Of a stretch of 10,076 bases of DNA, positions 1 through 6,399 are shown piece by piece. The notes below the pieces were generated by a model. That model worked only from the letters and a program-made list of their open reading frames with translations, did no database searches and had not been told where the DNA came from. The position numbers and the translations under genes are program-made. Source of the stretch: Burkholderiales bacterium (GTDB lineage Bacteria; Pseudomonadota; Gammaproteobacteria; Burkholderiales; Burkholderiaceae_B); NCBI GenBank assembly GCA_005788065.1, contig SXZD01000169.1, positions 1 through 10,076 on the forward strand, in the 5' to 3' direction. Every line of letters starts with the position of its first letter. Position 1 is the stretch's first letter.

Positions 1-213
1 GACCAGGTTGCCCCGGCTGGTGTAACGAAACGCATTGTTGGGATCCGCTTCGATTTCTTCACAGGCAGCTGCCACGCCCGGTGAGTAAGCCAACGCCAGG
101 TCGCCCTGATTGACGAGGTTCTTGGTGGGAACCACCGAAATTTTGCCGGGGGTGGGAAACTCGTGATACTCAAGTGCAGCGGCGCGAAAGCGCGGATCGA
201 GAGGCTGAGCCAT
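1..213 (-). CDS. maeB: NADP-dependent malic enzyme, N-terminal part (runs off left edge)
   Basis: Seen: reading the minus strand from ATG at 213-211 gives 71 open codons to the window edge. The peptide contains ALEYHEFPTPGKISVVPTK, LALAYSPGVAAACEEI and FRYTSRGNLV, which I recognise as the N-terminus of MaeB-type malic enzymes. The YSPGVA segment carries the catalytic tyrosine region of the malic N-terminal domain. Known of the family: oxidative decarboxylation of malate to pyruvate and CO2 with NADP+, in the cytosol; MaeB proteins are about 750 residues with a C-terminal phosphotransacetylase-like domain, which lies outside this window. No clear Shine-Dalgarno sequence precedes the ATG (bases 214-230). 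The gene lies 123 bases downstream of the transglycosylase on the same strand but has its own good promoter at 242-271, so it is probably transcribed separately. Family is certain; the C-terminal architecture is not visible. Confidence 0.93.
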   Translation of the reverse strand, partial: MAQPLDPRFRAAALEYHEFPTPGKISVVPTKNLVNQGDLALAYSPGVAAACEEIEADPNNAFRYTSRGNLV

Positions 214-241
214 GGGATGCCGGATCTTTTGGAAAAACCCG

Positions 242-271
242 ATTATAGTGCCTTGTTCCAAAGGCTCTGAA
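242..271 (-). promoter_or_regulatory. Predicted sigma70-type promoter of maeB with a dyad in the spacer
   Basis: On the minus strand a perfect -10 hexamer TATAAT (247-242) lies 18 bases downstream of TTCAGA (271-266), a 4/6 match to the -35 consensus. Transcription would start near 235, giving a leader of about 22 bases before the malic enzyme ATG. The spacer contains a perfect inverted repeat, GCCTT-N6-AAGGC (250-265), suitable for a dimeric regulator. The remainder of the 214-336 gap shows no strong terminator for the upstream gene. Confidence 0.6.
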
Positions 272-336
272 CAGGCTTAACCCTGCTGCATCCCGCCTGA
301 TGATACGGGCATTGATAAGAAACAAATTTTTACAAA

Positions 337-1197
337 TCAGGAATCGCTGCCTTCGCTCAGTATCCGTTCGGCGCGTTGCGCCTCTGGCTGGCGTTTGGCT
401 GGCATGACGCGCACCTTGGTGGTGGCTGCTGCGGAGACTTTCATATTGTCAGACCTGATTTGCGGCGGGTCGATCGGTCGGCCTTTGGCTGCGGCACGGA
501 TACGGGCGGCTTCGCCCACGACGCGCGCGACGTAACCATTGTCATCGCCGGTTCCCACACCCAGGTACAGTTTCAGACCCCCGTTCACGCTGCCACCCCG
601 GCTGATGCAGTCGCGCAAAATTTCGGCACCCACCATCAGGTTGACCTGCGGGTTGGTCGCCGCATTCCGGATGTCGCTGTACACCTCGAATTTTTGGCGG
701 TGAATGCCATGCATCACCTGCATCAGACCCTTGGCACCCATGGGGCTGGCTGCGTACGGATTGAAACCGGATTCGACCGCGGCCACTGCCAGCACCAGTG
801 CAGGGTCCAGACGGTGTTTCTCCGCTGCCAGACCCGCATATCTCACGATATCAACCATCGCATCGCGCGACACACGGAATCGGCTGGAAAGATAAGCGGC
901 CATGCGCTCTTCGCTGCGGTCATTCAGACTGGTATGGGCCACATCGCCCAATACCGATTCGACAGACTCGACATCTGCCTCGGCTTCAACGATGGCAGAT
1001 GCGGAAGGGAATACGGTCTGAAACAGACCAGAGGCCAGCTGCGGATTGGCCTGCATTGCGGCGAAAGTAATGGTGGAGGCCATGCCGACCAGGGCCAGAC
1101 CGTTTTTGATCGTCCCGGCGTTGATGGCCGGCAGTGATGCGCTCTTCAACAGGGCTGTGGCCCCGTTGCGTACACGGATAAGCGATTGCTTATTCAT
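337..1197 (-). CDS. SLT-domain lytic transglycosylase, membrane-anchored or secreted
   Basis: Seen: 286 residues. A hydrophobic stretch at about residues 32-50 behind a basic N-terminus looks like a membrane anchor or uncleaved signal. The transglycosylase SLT fold (family 1, goose-lysozyme-like) spans about 115-235, with catalytic Glu142 in VESGFNPYA, the GAKGLMQVM motif (154-162), the conserved NPQVN (182-186) and an LYLGVGTGDDNGYVARV segment (210-226) in place of the usual AYNAGPG-type loop. The tail after 240 is basic, low-complexity and probably disordered. Known of the family: cleaves the MurNAc-GlcNAc bond of peptidoglycan non-hydrolytically, forming 1,6-anhydroMurNAc. The start is well supported: AAGGAGA lies just upstream (1201-1208) and a promoter sits at 1233-1261. 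It is divergent from ubiD. It stands alone, with no secretion or conjugation genes beside it, so general wall remodelling is the modest inference. Confidence 0.88.
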   Translation of the reverse strand: MNKQSLIRVRNGATALLKSASLPAINAGTIKNGLALVGMASTITFAAMQANPQLASGLFQTVFPSASAIVEAEADVESVESVLGDVAHTSLNDRSEERMAAYLSSRFRVSRDAMVDIVRYAGLAAEKHRLDPALVLAVAAVESGFNPYAASPMGAKGLMQVMHGIHRQKFEVYSDIRNAATNPQVNLMVGAEILRDCISRGGSVNGGLKLYLGVGTGDDNGYVARVVGEAARIRAAAKGRPIDPPQIRSDNMKVSAAATTKVRVMPAKRQPEAQRAERILSEGSDS

Positions 1198-1232
1198 GGT
1201 TTCTCCTTGCGTCCGATTGCGGACTTTTCAGC

Positions 1233-1261
1233 ACTGTAGGTAAGGAAAAATCTGACGTCAA
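1233..1261 (-). promoter_or_regulatory. Predicted sigma70 promoter of the lytic transglycosylase
   Basis: Minus strand: TTGACG (1261-1256, 5/6 to consensus), a 17-base spacer, then TACAGT (1238-1233, 4/6). The start point would be near 1226, leaving a leader of about 29 bases that carries the AAGGAGA ribosome site. The -35 overlaps a palindrome TGACGTCA (1253-1260). The rest of the 1198-1383 divergent region has no equally convincing plus-strand promoter for ubiD; TATATC at 1322-1327 is a possible -10 but has no matching -35. Confidence 0.6.
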
Positions 1262-1383
1262 ACGTCTACATGGAGGAAATTTTCTAAAACCGCCCCGAAA
1301 ACCAGCCGAAAAACTGCACAATATATCGGTGCCAGCCGGCTTGGCGCAGCGATCACGCGCGCCCGACAAAAAAGAAACAACCT

Positions 1384-2967
1384 ATGCAATACAAAGACTT
1401 ACGAGATTTTTGCCAACAACTATACGCTCAGGGCGAAATGGTGAGGGTACCCGAATCGGTCAACCCGGACCTGGAGATGACGGCACTGTGTGCAAAAACA
1501 CTCAGTCACGAGGGCCCAGCCCTGCTGTTCGACAAACCACTGGGTTACGACTTCCGTGTGTTGGGCAACCTGTTTGGTACACCAAAGCGGGTGGCATTGG
1601 GCATGGGCGCCAACAGCACGGATGCGTTGCGCGAAATCGGCCGAACGCTGGCCTATCTGAAAGAACCGGAACCACCCAAAGGCCTGCGCGACGCGTTGGA
1701 CAAATTGCCCATGGTCAAACAGGTGCTGTCCATGGCACCCAAGGTGGTGTCGGACGCCCCCTGTCAAGCGCACCAACTCAGTGGCGACGACGTCAACCTC
1801 GACCGCATTCCCATCTGGACCTGTTGGCCTCAAGACGCAGCCCCCCTGCTGACATGGGGACTGGTGATCACACAAGGTCCGCATCGCAAACGGCAAAACC
1901 TGGGCATTTATCGCCAGCAGAAAATCGGCCCCCAACGTCTGATCATGCGCTGGTTGGCCCACCGTGGCGGCGCACTGGACTTTCGCGAGCATGCGCTGGC
2001 AAAACCGGGCGAGCCCTTCCCCATCACCGTGGCACTGGGCGCGGACCCCGCCACCATTCTCGGTGCGGTCACCCCCGTGCCGGACGCCATTTCCGAATAC
2101 CAGTTCGCAGGCCTGCTGCGCGGCAGTCGCACAGAACTGGTGGCTGGCATCAGCAACACACTGCAGATTCCCGCTTCGGCCGAAATCGTGCTGGAAGGTC
2201 ACATTTATCCGGCAGATCATCCACGCGTCAAAGCATGCCGGGGCGGTGAAAGTGGTCCGGAAATCCCGTCACTGCCCGCCCATGTGACCACCGGTCCGGT
2301 GCCGCCGGTGCCCGACGCCCTGAAGGGCTGGGACTGCGCACTGGAGGGTCCGTACGGAGACCACACCGGCTATTACAACGAACGCGACTGGTTCCCGGTA
2401 TTCACGGTCGACCGCATCACCCACCGCGAAGACGCTATCTATCACTCCACCTACACGGGCAAGCCGCCCGATGAACCTGCCGTGCTGGGCGTTGCCCTGA
2501 ATGAAGTGTTCGTGCCCATCTTGCAGAAGCAGTATCCGGAAATCACGGATTTCTATTTGCCGCCCGAGGGCTGCAGCTACCGCATGGCGGTGGTCTCGAT
2601 CAAGAAAGCCTACGCCGGTCATGCCAAGCGGGTCATGTTCGGGGTGTGGAGCTTCCTGCGACAGTTCATGTACACCAAGTTCATTGTGGTGGTGGATGAC
2701 GATATCGATGTGCGTAACTGGAAGGACGTCATCTGGGCCATTACGACCCGCATGGACCCGGTGCGGGATACGCTGCTGGTGGACAACACGCCGATTGATT
2801 ATCTGGACTTCGCCAGCCCTGTCAGTGGTCTGGGCGGCAAAATGGGACTGGATGCCACACACAAATGGTCTGGCGAGACACAACGGGAATGGGGGCGCGC
2901 CATCCATCCGGACGCCGGAGCCAGTGCGCGTGCCGACGAGTTGTTTGCCCGCTTGGGCATTCGCTGA
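1384..2967 (+). CDS. ubiD: UbiD, 3-polyprenyl-4-hydroxybenzoate decarboxylase
   Basis: Role: prenyl-FMN-dependent decarboxylation of 3-polyprenyl-4-hydroxybenzoate to 2-polyprenylphenol in ubiquinone synthesis; the cofactor is supplied by UbiX, which is not in the window. Seen: 527 residues, colinear with E. coli UbiD (497). NLGIYRQQ (172-179) supplies the metal-binding Asn172 and the conserved Arg177. RWLAHRGGALDF (189-200) matches the cofactor-binding segment. SEYQFAGLLRG (237-247) supplies the second metal ligand Glu238. EGPYGDHTGYYN (321-332) holds the catalytic Asp326. The C-terminal half is strongly conserved, ending at the typical SPVSGLGGKMGLDATHKW segment (478-495). About 35-40 residues between the EIVLEGHIYP segment and EGPYGDH are absent from the E. 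coli enzyme; I believe similar inserts occur in other betaproteobacterial UbiDs. Only a weak purine-rich AAAGAAA precedes the ATG. It stands alone, divergent from the transglycosylase and convergent with the next operon. Confidence 0.95.
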   Translation: MQYKDLRDFCQQLYAQGEMVRVPESVNPDLEMTALCAKTLSHEGPALLFDKPLGYDFRVLGNLFGTPKRVALGMGANSTDALREIGRTLAYLKEPEPPKGLRDALDKLPMVKQVLSMAPKVVSDAPCQAHQLSGDDVNLDRIPIWTCWPQDAAPLLTWGLVITQGPHRKRQNLGIYRQQKIGPQRLIMRWLAHRGGALDFREHALAKPGEPFPITVALGADPATILGAVTPVPDAISEYQFAGLLRGSRTELVAGISNTLQIPASAEIVLEGHIYPADHPRVKACRGGESGPEIPSLPAHVTTGPVPPVPDALKGWDCALEGPYGDHTGYYNERDWFPVFTVDRITHREDAIYHSTYTGKPPDEPAVLGVALNEVFVPILQKQYPEITDFYLPPEGCSYRMAVVSIKKAYAGHAKRVMFGVWSFLRQFMYTKFIVVVDDDIDVRNWKDVIWAITTRMDPVRDTLLVDNTPIDYLDFASPVSGLGGKMGLDATHKWSGETQREWGRAIHPDAGASARADELFARLGIR

Positions 2968-2997
2968 CATAGCGGAAGCAATCCGCCGCCGGACGCG

Positions 2998-3372
2998 TCA
3001 GGGGGTGTTGATGTCCTTCATGGGCATCTGCGCCACCTGAGAGCGGTTCCACCACCACCACAGGCCACCGCCGATGGCGCCCAGTACGGCCAGCTTGGCG
3101 CCCGCCCGCAAAATGGGTTTGCGGAAAAGCCCGAAACCCACGGAACCGGCCATGGCCAGCATGGGGTATTGGGCAGCAAACTGACGCGCCAGTTCAGAGC
3201 CCTGCGCCAGACTGCGGTTTTGCATCAGCTTTTGCACACCGGAGACCAGCAGACGTCCCCACTGCACGGATGCCTTGACCTCCTGAACCTGTTGACGCAG
3301 CTCCATGCGCTGCATCTCCGCTTTGAGGCTGAGCAGCTCGAGTCGCAGGCGGCGGTCTTCGCGGGCACTCAT
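2998..3372 (-). CDS. Small YqjK-like coiled-coil membrane protein, third gene of the DUF883 operon
   Basis: Seen: 124 residues. The first 35 are highly charged with heptad-like Leu/Met spacing (RRLRLELLSLKAEMQRMELR), predicting an N-terminal coiled coil. Residues 70-83 are mildly hydrophobic, and a single transmembrane helix follows at about 91-108, ending in four consecutive tryptophans (105-108) and Asn-Arg, a typical interfacial stop. The start ATG overlaps the stop of the upstream gene by four bases (ATGA), and GGAGG stands 6 bases before it, so translation is probably coupled. Position and architecture match the third gene of elaB/yqjD-yqjE-yqjK operons; sequence similarity to E. coli YqjK is not evident by eye, so the name is positional. 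Function unknown. Its stop lies only 30 bases from the convergent ubiD stop. Confidence 0.75.
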   Translation of the reverse strand: MSAREDRRLRLELLSLKAEMQRMELRQQVQEVKASVQWGRLLVSGVQKLMQNRSLAQGSELARQFAAQYPMLAMAGSVGFGLFRKPILRAGAKLAVLGAIGGGLWWWWNRSQVAQMPMKDINTP

Positions 3373-3806
3373 GCAGCGCCTCCGGCATCACGCTCCAATG
3401 CGGCACGGGTCTCGTCGTCCTGCGCCGACTTTGCCAGTGAATCGCGGTCTTTCGCCAATTCAGCCAGCGTGTAGGCAAATGCGGGAGGCTGGTGTTCGAG
3501 CGCGAACTGCAGACGGCGCCACAGGACAAAAGCCAGAAAAGCATAAAACACCGCCAGCCCGGCCAGCGATGCCATGCGATGGGTTTCCCAGAACCACGCC
3601 ACCACCAGCAGGCTGCCCATCAACACGGCAAAGCTCATGAAAATAAGGGCAGACAGGCCTGTGAAGATCAGCGACAGCAGACGGGCTTTTTCTTCGCCCA
3701 GCTCCAGTGCCGCCATCTCCAGCCGCGTCTGCAGCATGGACATGAGCGTAACCAGTACACGCTTGCCGGCGGCCAGCGTGCCCGGGGATGTAAATGGCGT
3801 GGTCAC
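3369..3806 (-). CDS. YqjE / phage-holin-family (holin-X, DUF1469-type) inner-membrane protein
   Basis: Seen: 145 residues with a GTG start at 3806-3804, 19 bases after the DUF883 gene stop. The segment LQTRLEMAALELGEEKAR (25-42) is the hallmark amphipathic helix of the YqjE family. Two transmembrane helices follow at about 44-72 and 78-96, with the basic turn VLWRRLQ after the second, then a charged C-terminal cytoplasmic tail. Known of the family: called phage holin family in databases, but chromosomal members sit with elaB/yqjD genes and are not lysis genes; their role in the membrane is not established. The ribosome site before GTG is weak (AAAGAT); the next in-frame Met codons are residues 22 and 24, and starting there would cut into the conserved helix, so GTG is preferred. 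Confidence 0.85.
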   Translation of the reverse strand: MTTPFTSPGTLAAGKRVLVTLMSMLQTRLEMAALELGEEKARLLSLIFTGLSALIFMSFAVLMGSLLVVAWFWETHRMASLAGLAVFYAFLAFVLWRRLQFALEHQPPAFAYTLAELAKDRDSLAKSAQDDETRAALERDAGGAA

Positions 3807-3825
3807 GGTATCTTTACAGTCAGAA

Positions 3826-4122
3826 TCAACGGCGGTTCATCATCAGACCGACGAGGAAACCCACAGCCGCTGCGATGCCGACTGCGCGCCATGGATGGTC
3901 ATGCACATAGTCGTCGGTCGCACGGGCGGCTGCCTTGCTCTTTTCCACCACGGCGGCCTGCGCGTCCTGCACGGCTTCCTTGGCACGGCGCAGGCTGATC
4001 AGCGCCTTTTCGCGCAGCTCGGCAGCGCGCTCGCCGGATGTGGAAGCAGCAGCCTTGAGCAGGTCTTCTGCGTCGGCCAGCACGATTTTCATGTCACTGA
4101 ACAGTTTGTCTTTGGTTTCCAT
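3826..4122 (-). CDS. DUF883 (ElaB/YqjD/YgaM-like) membrane-anchored protein
   Basis: Seen: 98 residues. A long Ala/Lys/Glu-rich amphipathic helix covers about 5-70. Then comes the family signature YVHDHPWRAVGIAAAVGFLV (72-91) and a single C-terminal transmembrane helix (about 79-95) ending in two arginines. Known of the family: E. coli YqjD and ElaB are C-tail-anchored inner-membrane proteins expressed in stationary phase; YqjD binds ribosomes and both have been linked to stress tolerance. Start: ATG with AAAGGG 8-13 bases upstream. It is the first gene of a three-gene operon (DUF883, YqjE-like, YqjK-like). The 132-base gap to dacB holds a repeated AAAAACGGG element (4153-4161, 4173-4181) and a possible -10 (TACACT, 4230-4225) with no good -35. 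Confidence 0.92.
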   Translation of the reverse strand: METKDKLFSDMKIVLADAEDLLKAAASTSGERAAELREKALISLRRAKEAVQDAQAAVVEKSKAAARATDDYVHDHPWRAVGIAAAVGFLVGLMMNRR

Positions 4123-4152
4123 GGTCTGCCCTTTTTGCTTCTGGTTGGGGTC

Positions 4153-4181
4153 AAAAACGGGTAAAAGCGATAAAAAACGGG
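4153..4181 (-). repeat. Two direct copies of CCCGTTTTT, 20 bp apart, upstream of the DUF883 gene
   Basis: AAAAACGGG occurs at 4153-4161 and again at 4173-4181 on the plus strand (CCCGTTTTT on the coding strand). The exact 20-base period is about two helical turns, so both copies face the same side of the DNA. They lie 31-59 bases before the DUF883 start codon, in the leader or core promoter region. Could be a tandem protein-binding site or chance A-tract recurrence. Confidence 0.35.
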
Positions 4182-4254
4182 GACCGTCGGCGAATGATCG
4201 CTCCCTCCCCTTGCTGCACGGGCAAGTGTAGCGAAAAAGCGTACGGGCGTGTGG

Positions 4255-5691
4255 TTATCCAACTAACATGGAAGCAAACCATTTGAGCAAAACATCGTGA
4301 ACATCGCTGCGGTCTTCCAGACCGTCACCATTCAGCACACTGACCCACACCCAGTGACGCCCTTTTCTGTCGCGCAGGTAGCCGGCCAGTGCACTGACGC
4401 CCTTGAGCCGGCCGGTTTTGAGGTGAGCGGATACCGGCAGATCTGAAAAACGCCTTGAAAGTGTACCGTCAGCGCCCGCCCGGGGCAGCGACGCCAGATA
4501 ATCGGGAAAGGCCGGTTGTGCATAGTAGGCCTCCAGTACATCGGCCAGCAGGGCGGGCGATACCCTGTCAGTGCGCGACAGACCAGACCCGTTGCCCACC
4601 TGCAGACCCGAGATACCGGTGACACCCAGACCCGCAAGCCATTTTTCGATGGCCTCCTGCGAGGTCTGCCCCGGCTGCGTGGATGCCAGCATGAGGTTTT
4701 GTGCCATCACATTGTTGCTGAACTTATTGGTGTTGCGAACAATCAGACCTAGGTCGCGACCCCGCCATGTCTGCAGCACGGGCACACCCGCCGGCACCCT
4801 GCCCACCTCCCAGGCCTTGGGCCCCAGCCCGCCCAATTGACGCCAGACATCCGCAAACCACATCGCCAGCCAGGCAGCACCGTCGACCACCCTGACAGGC
4901 AAACGCTGCTCTCCGCAGGCCACAGGATACGACCCGCGGATGCGCAGGCGATCTGGCTGTGGCCAATCCACCTGCAGACTGTCTTTCCACGCGACGCAAT
5001 CGCCGCGCCTGACCTGCAACTGGTTGTCCAGAGTCAACGCAGCAGGCGCCAGCGGGGCATAAACATCGACGGTCGCCCCTCCGCTGCCCGGGCGGATCTG
5101 CAAACCGACGGCTCCATGCCCGATCAGCACGGCCGATGGTCTGGCGTGATACGCCCGGTAGACACCCTCATCGACAAAACTGCCTTCCGGCTCGCGGGCG
5201 AATGCCTGAGACTTGTGGGCAAAAGCGGAATCATCAAGTACCAGCGGACCGCTGATCTCCTTCACGCCCGACTGTCGCAACTGTCGCAGCACCACCCAGA
5301 GATCTTCCACCTGAAAATCGGGGTCTCCCGAGCCCCGAAAATGCAGCGGCCCTTCAATCAGGTCTCCGCCCTGACTGCGTTTGCCCAGCAGCTCCGTTTT
5401 AAATCCGTATTCGGCGCCGTAGCGGGACAGGGCCACTCCGGTGGACAGCAGTTTGACCAATGATGCGACCTGCACCGGTTGCTGGGCACCATGCGCCCAT
5501 GTCAGCCCGGCACTGCCCGATGCACGGACAGGTCTCGCAATGAATGACAACTGTTCGGGGCGGACGCCTTTGTCACGCAACTGCGCCAGCACTGCAGCGG
5601 GCAGTGCTTCGGTGTTGGGGCTCTGGGCATTTGCTGTGGGCAGGAGTGCCAGCAGCCCAGCGAAGAACAGGAGGTGGCGCTTGCTTTTCAT
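4255..5691 (-). CDS. dacB: D-alanyl-D-alanine carboxypeptidase/endopeptidase (DacB/PBP4 family)
   Basis: Role: periplasmic class C penicillin-binding protein that trims the terminal D-Ala and opens D-Ala-meso-DAP crosslinks. Seen: 478 residues from ATG at 5691. An N-terminal signal peptide (basic MKSKRH, then a hydrophobic core ending LLPTANA) has probable cleavage after residue 22. Active-site motifs in order: S77-L-V-K80 (SxxK), S325-N-N (SxN), K425-T-G (KTG). Family landmarks RGSGDPDF (about 119-126) and GNGSGLSRTDRVSP (366-379) are also present, with the long PBP4 insert between the first two motifs. Start choice: an in-frame TTG at 5718 would add nine residues before the signal peptide, so the internal ATG fits secretion better. 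No Shine-Dalgarno precedes this ATG; a perfect TATAAT sits exactly seven bases before it (see finding). The lipoprotein gene ends 42 bases upstream on the same strand, so read-through is also possible. Confidence 0.93.
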   Translation of the reverse strand: MKSKRHLLFFAGLLALLPTANAQSPNTEALPAAVLAQLRDKGVRPEQLSFIARPVRASGSAGLTWAHGAQQPVQVASLVKLLSTGVALSRYGAEYGFKTELLGKRSQGGDLIEGPLHFRGSGDPDFQVEDLWVVLRQLRQSGVKEISGPLVLDDSAFAHKSQAFAREPEGSFVDEGVYRAYHARPSAVLIGHGAVGLQIRPGSGGATVDVYAPLAPAALTLDNQLQVRRGDCVAWKDSLQVDWPQPDRLRIRGSYPVACGEQRLPVRVVDGAAWLAMWFADVWRQLGGLGPKAWEVGRVPAGVPVLQTWRGRDLGLIVRNTNKFSNNVMAQNLMLASTQPGQTSQEAIEKWLAGLGVTGISGLQVGNGSGLSRTDRVSPALLADVLEAYYAQPAFPDYLASLPRAGADGTLSRRFSDLPVSAHLKTGRLKGVSALAGYLRDRKGRHWVWVSVLNGDGLEDRSDVHDVLLKWFASMLVG

Positions 5692-5697
5692 GCGGAC

Positions 5698-5703
5698 ATT
5701 ATA
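5698..5703 (-). promoter_or_regulatory. Perfect -10 box (TATAAT) placed for a leaderless dacB transcript
   Basis: Minus strand reads TATAAT-GTCCGC-ATG, so the expected +1 coincides with the A of the dacB ATG at 5691. The -35 is poor: TGGTGA (5725-5720) at a 16-base spacing, 3/6, and there is no TGn extension. The absence of any ribosome-binding sequence before this ATG is consistent with a leaderless start, but a chance TATAAT cannot be excluded. Confidence 0.4.
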
Positions 5704-5733
5704 GAGATGCCCCGACAAGTCACCACCCGGTTA

Positions 5734-6399
5734 TCAGGTTCTGGGCTTGCGCTCCCAGATTTTCGGTGACTCCTCACCTTCCTTGTCTTTTTTACCCGGT
5801 TCCCAGCGCGGGCGCGGTGAGGACTTGGCCGCTGGCGGGGGACGGTCCGCCGAGCTTACATACTTGGCAGAAGCTTTCTCGGGCTTGTCAGCCGATTTTT
5901 CGTCACCGTGGTCAGCCGATTTCCCGGATGACTTGCCACCCGACTTGTCGGCCAACTTGTCAGACCCCTTGGCGCCAGACTTGGCTGCCGGCTCATCATG
6001 GCTGTCGTCCGCCTTGGCGACCGACTTTTTGTTGCCATGACCATCATCTGCATCCTCGTCGTCATGTGCCGTATCGTGGTCGTCCTTGGCCACCGGCTCG
6101 GGTGGCGGCGGCGTGTTGGCAGCCACCAACGGTTTGACCTCGCCGATCTTGCCAGTGGTCATGTAGTCGTTCATTTCGCGCCAACCCGCAAAAATACCGG
6201 AGCGGCTGGCCCGCGGGTTGATGGCAAAACAGTCTTCGATGGCACGCCCGGCATGCCGGCAACCGGCACCAATGGCCTTGCTTTCCGCCTCGGGAAGCGC
6301 CTTGCCCACATAGGGCAGGTTTTGCACCATCTCGCACCCTGACAAGGGCAGAAAGACGAACAACCAGATCCAGCGGGCAGGACGTTGGGTGGGTTTCAT
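5734..6399 (-). CDS. Putative outer-membrane lipoprotein with His/Asp- and Lys/Ser-rich low-complexity tail
   Basis: Seen: 221 residues from ATG at 6399, supported by GAGGA about 9 bases upstream; an upstream in-frame ATG at 6441 lacks this and would bury the signal peptide. A lipobox LPLSGC places the lipidated cysteine at residue 22; Glu at +2 (not Asp) suggests Lol sorting to the outer membrane. A compact folded part (about 35-90) contains Cys47, Cys57 and FAGWREMNDYM (70-80), resembling a small conserved Burkholderiales protein of unknown function. From about 95 onward it is Pro-rich, then strongly acidic with histidines (KDDHDTAHDDEDADDGHG, 105-122), then Lys/Ser/Ala/Asp repeats, then a basic Pro/Lys tail. 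It lies between the copper chaperone (86 bases upstream) and dacB (42 bases downstream) on the same strand. Function not established; metal binding by the His/Asp stretch, or peptidoglycan contact by the basic tail, are guesses. Confidence 0.78.
   Translation of the reverse strand: MKPTQRPARWIWLFVFLPLSGCEMVQNLPYVGKALPEAESKAIGAGCRHAGRAIEDCFAINPRASRSGIFAGWREMNDYMTTGKIGEVKPLVAANTPPPPEPVAKDDHDTAHDDEDADDGHGNKKSVAKADDSHDEPAAKSGAKGSDKLADKSGGKSSGKSADHGDEKSADKPEKASAKYVSSADRPPPAAKSSPRPRWEPGKKDKEGEESPKIWERKPRT
5887..5922 (-). repeat. Short 24-bp-period coding repeat inside the lipoprotein gene
   Basis: GTCAGCCGATTT occurs exactly at 5887-5898 and again at 5911-5922 on the plus strand, a 24-base (8-codon) period. 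It encodes the recurrent Lys-Ser-Ala-Asp motif of the tail (KSADHGDEKSADKP). Further degenerate copies of Ser-Asp-Lys/Lys-Ser units follow up to about 5985. This is a likely slippage-prone segment that may vary in length between strains. Confidence 0.5.

Noticed and set aside
376..1137. A 253-codon plus-strand frame antisense to the transglycosylase gene
   Set aside because: Rich in His/Cys/Arg with no recognisable domain; the opposite strand carries an SLT domain with catalytic motifs, a ribosome site and a promoter.
1253..1260. TGACGTCA palindrome as an operator
   Set aside because: An eight-base palindrome overlapping a promoter -35 is easily explained by chance; no second copy or extension was seen.
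1329..2249. A 306-codon plus-strand open frame overlapping ubiD
   Set aside because: It lies in another frame of ubiD, its peptide is Arg/Pro/Gly-rich as expected of a GC-rich shadow frame, and ubiD is unambiguous.
2972..2986. Small hairpin GCGGA-N5-TCCGC between the convergent ubiD and YqjK-like genes as a bidirectional terminator
   Set aside because: Only five base pairs and no adjacent T-run on either strand; too weak to call.
3369..3806. Prophage or lysis cassette suggested by a holin-family protein near a lytic transglycosylase
   Set aside because: The holin-type gene is a chromosomal YqjE homologue in a DUF883 operon, the transglycosylase is 2 kb away across ubiD, and no phage structural or integrase genes are present.
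5692..5718. TTG at 5718 as the dacB start
   Set aside because: It would place nine extra residues before a textbook signal peptide; possible but less likely than the ATG at 5691.
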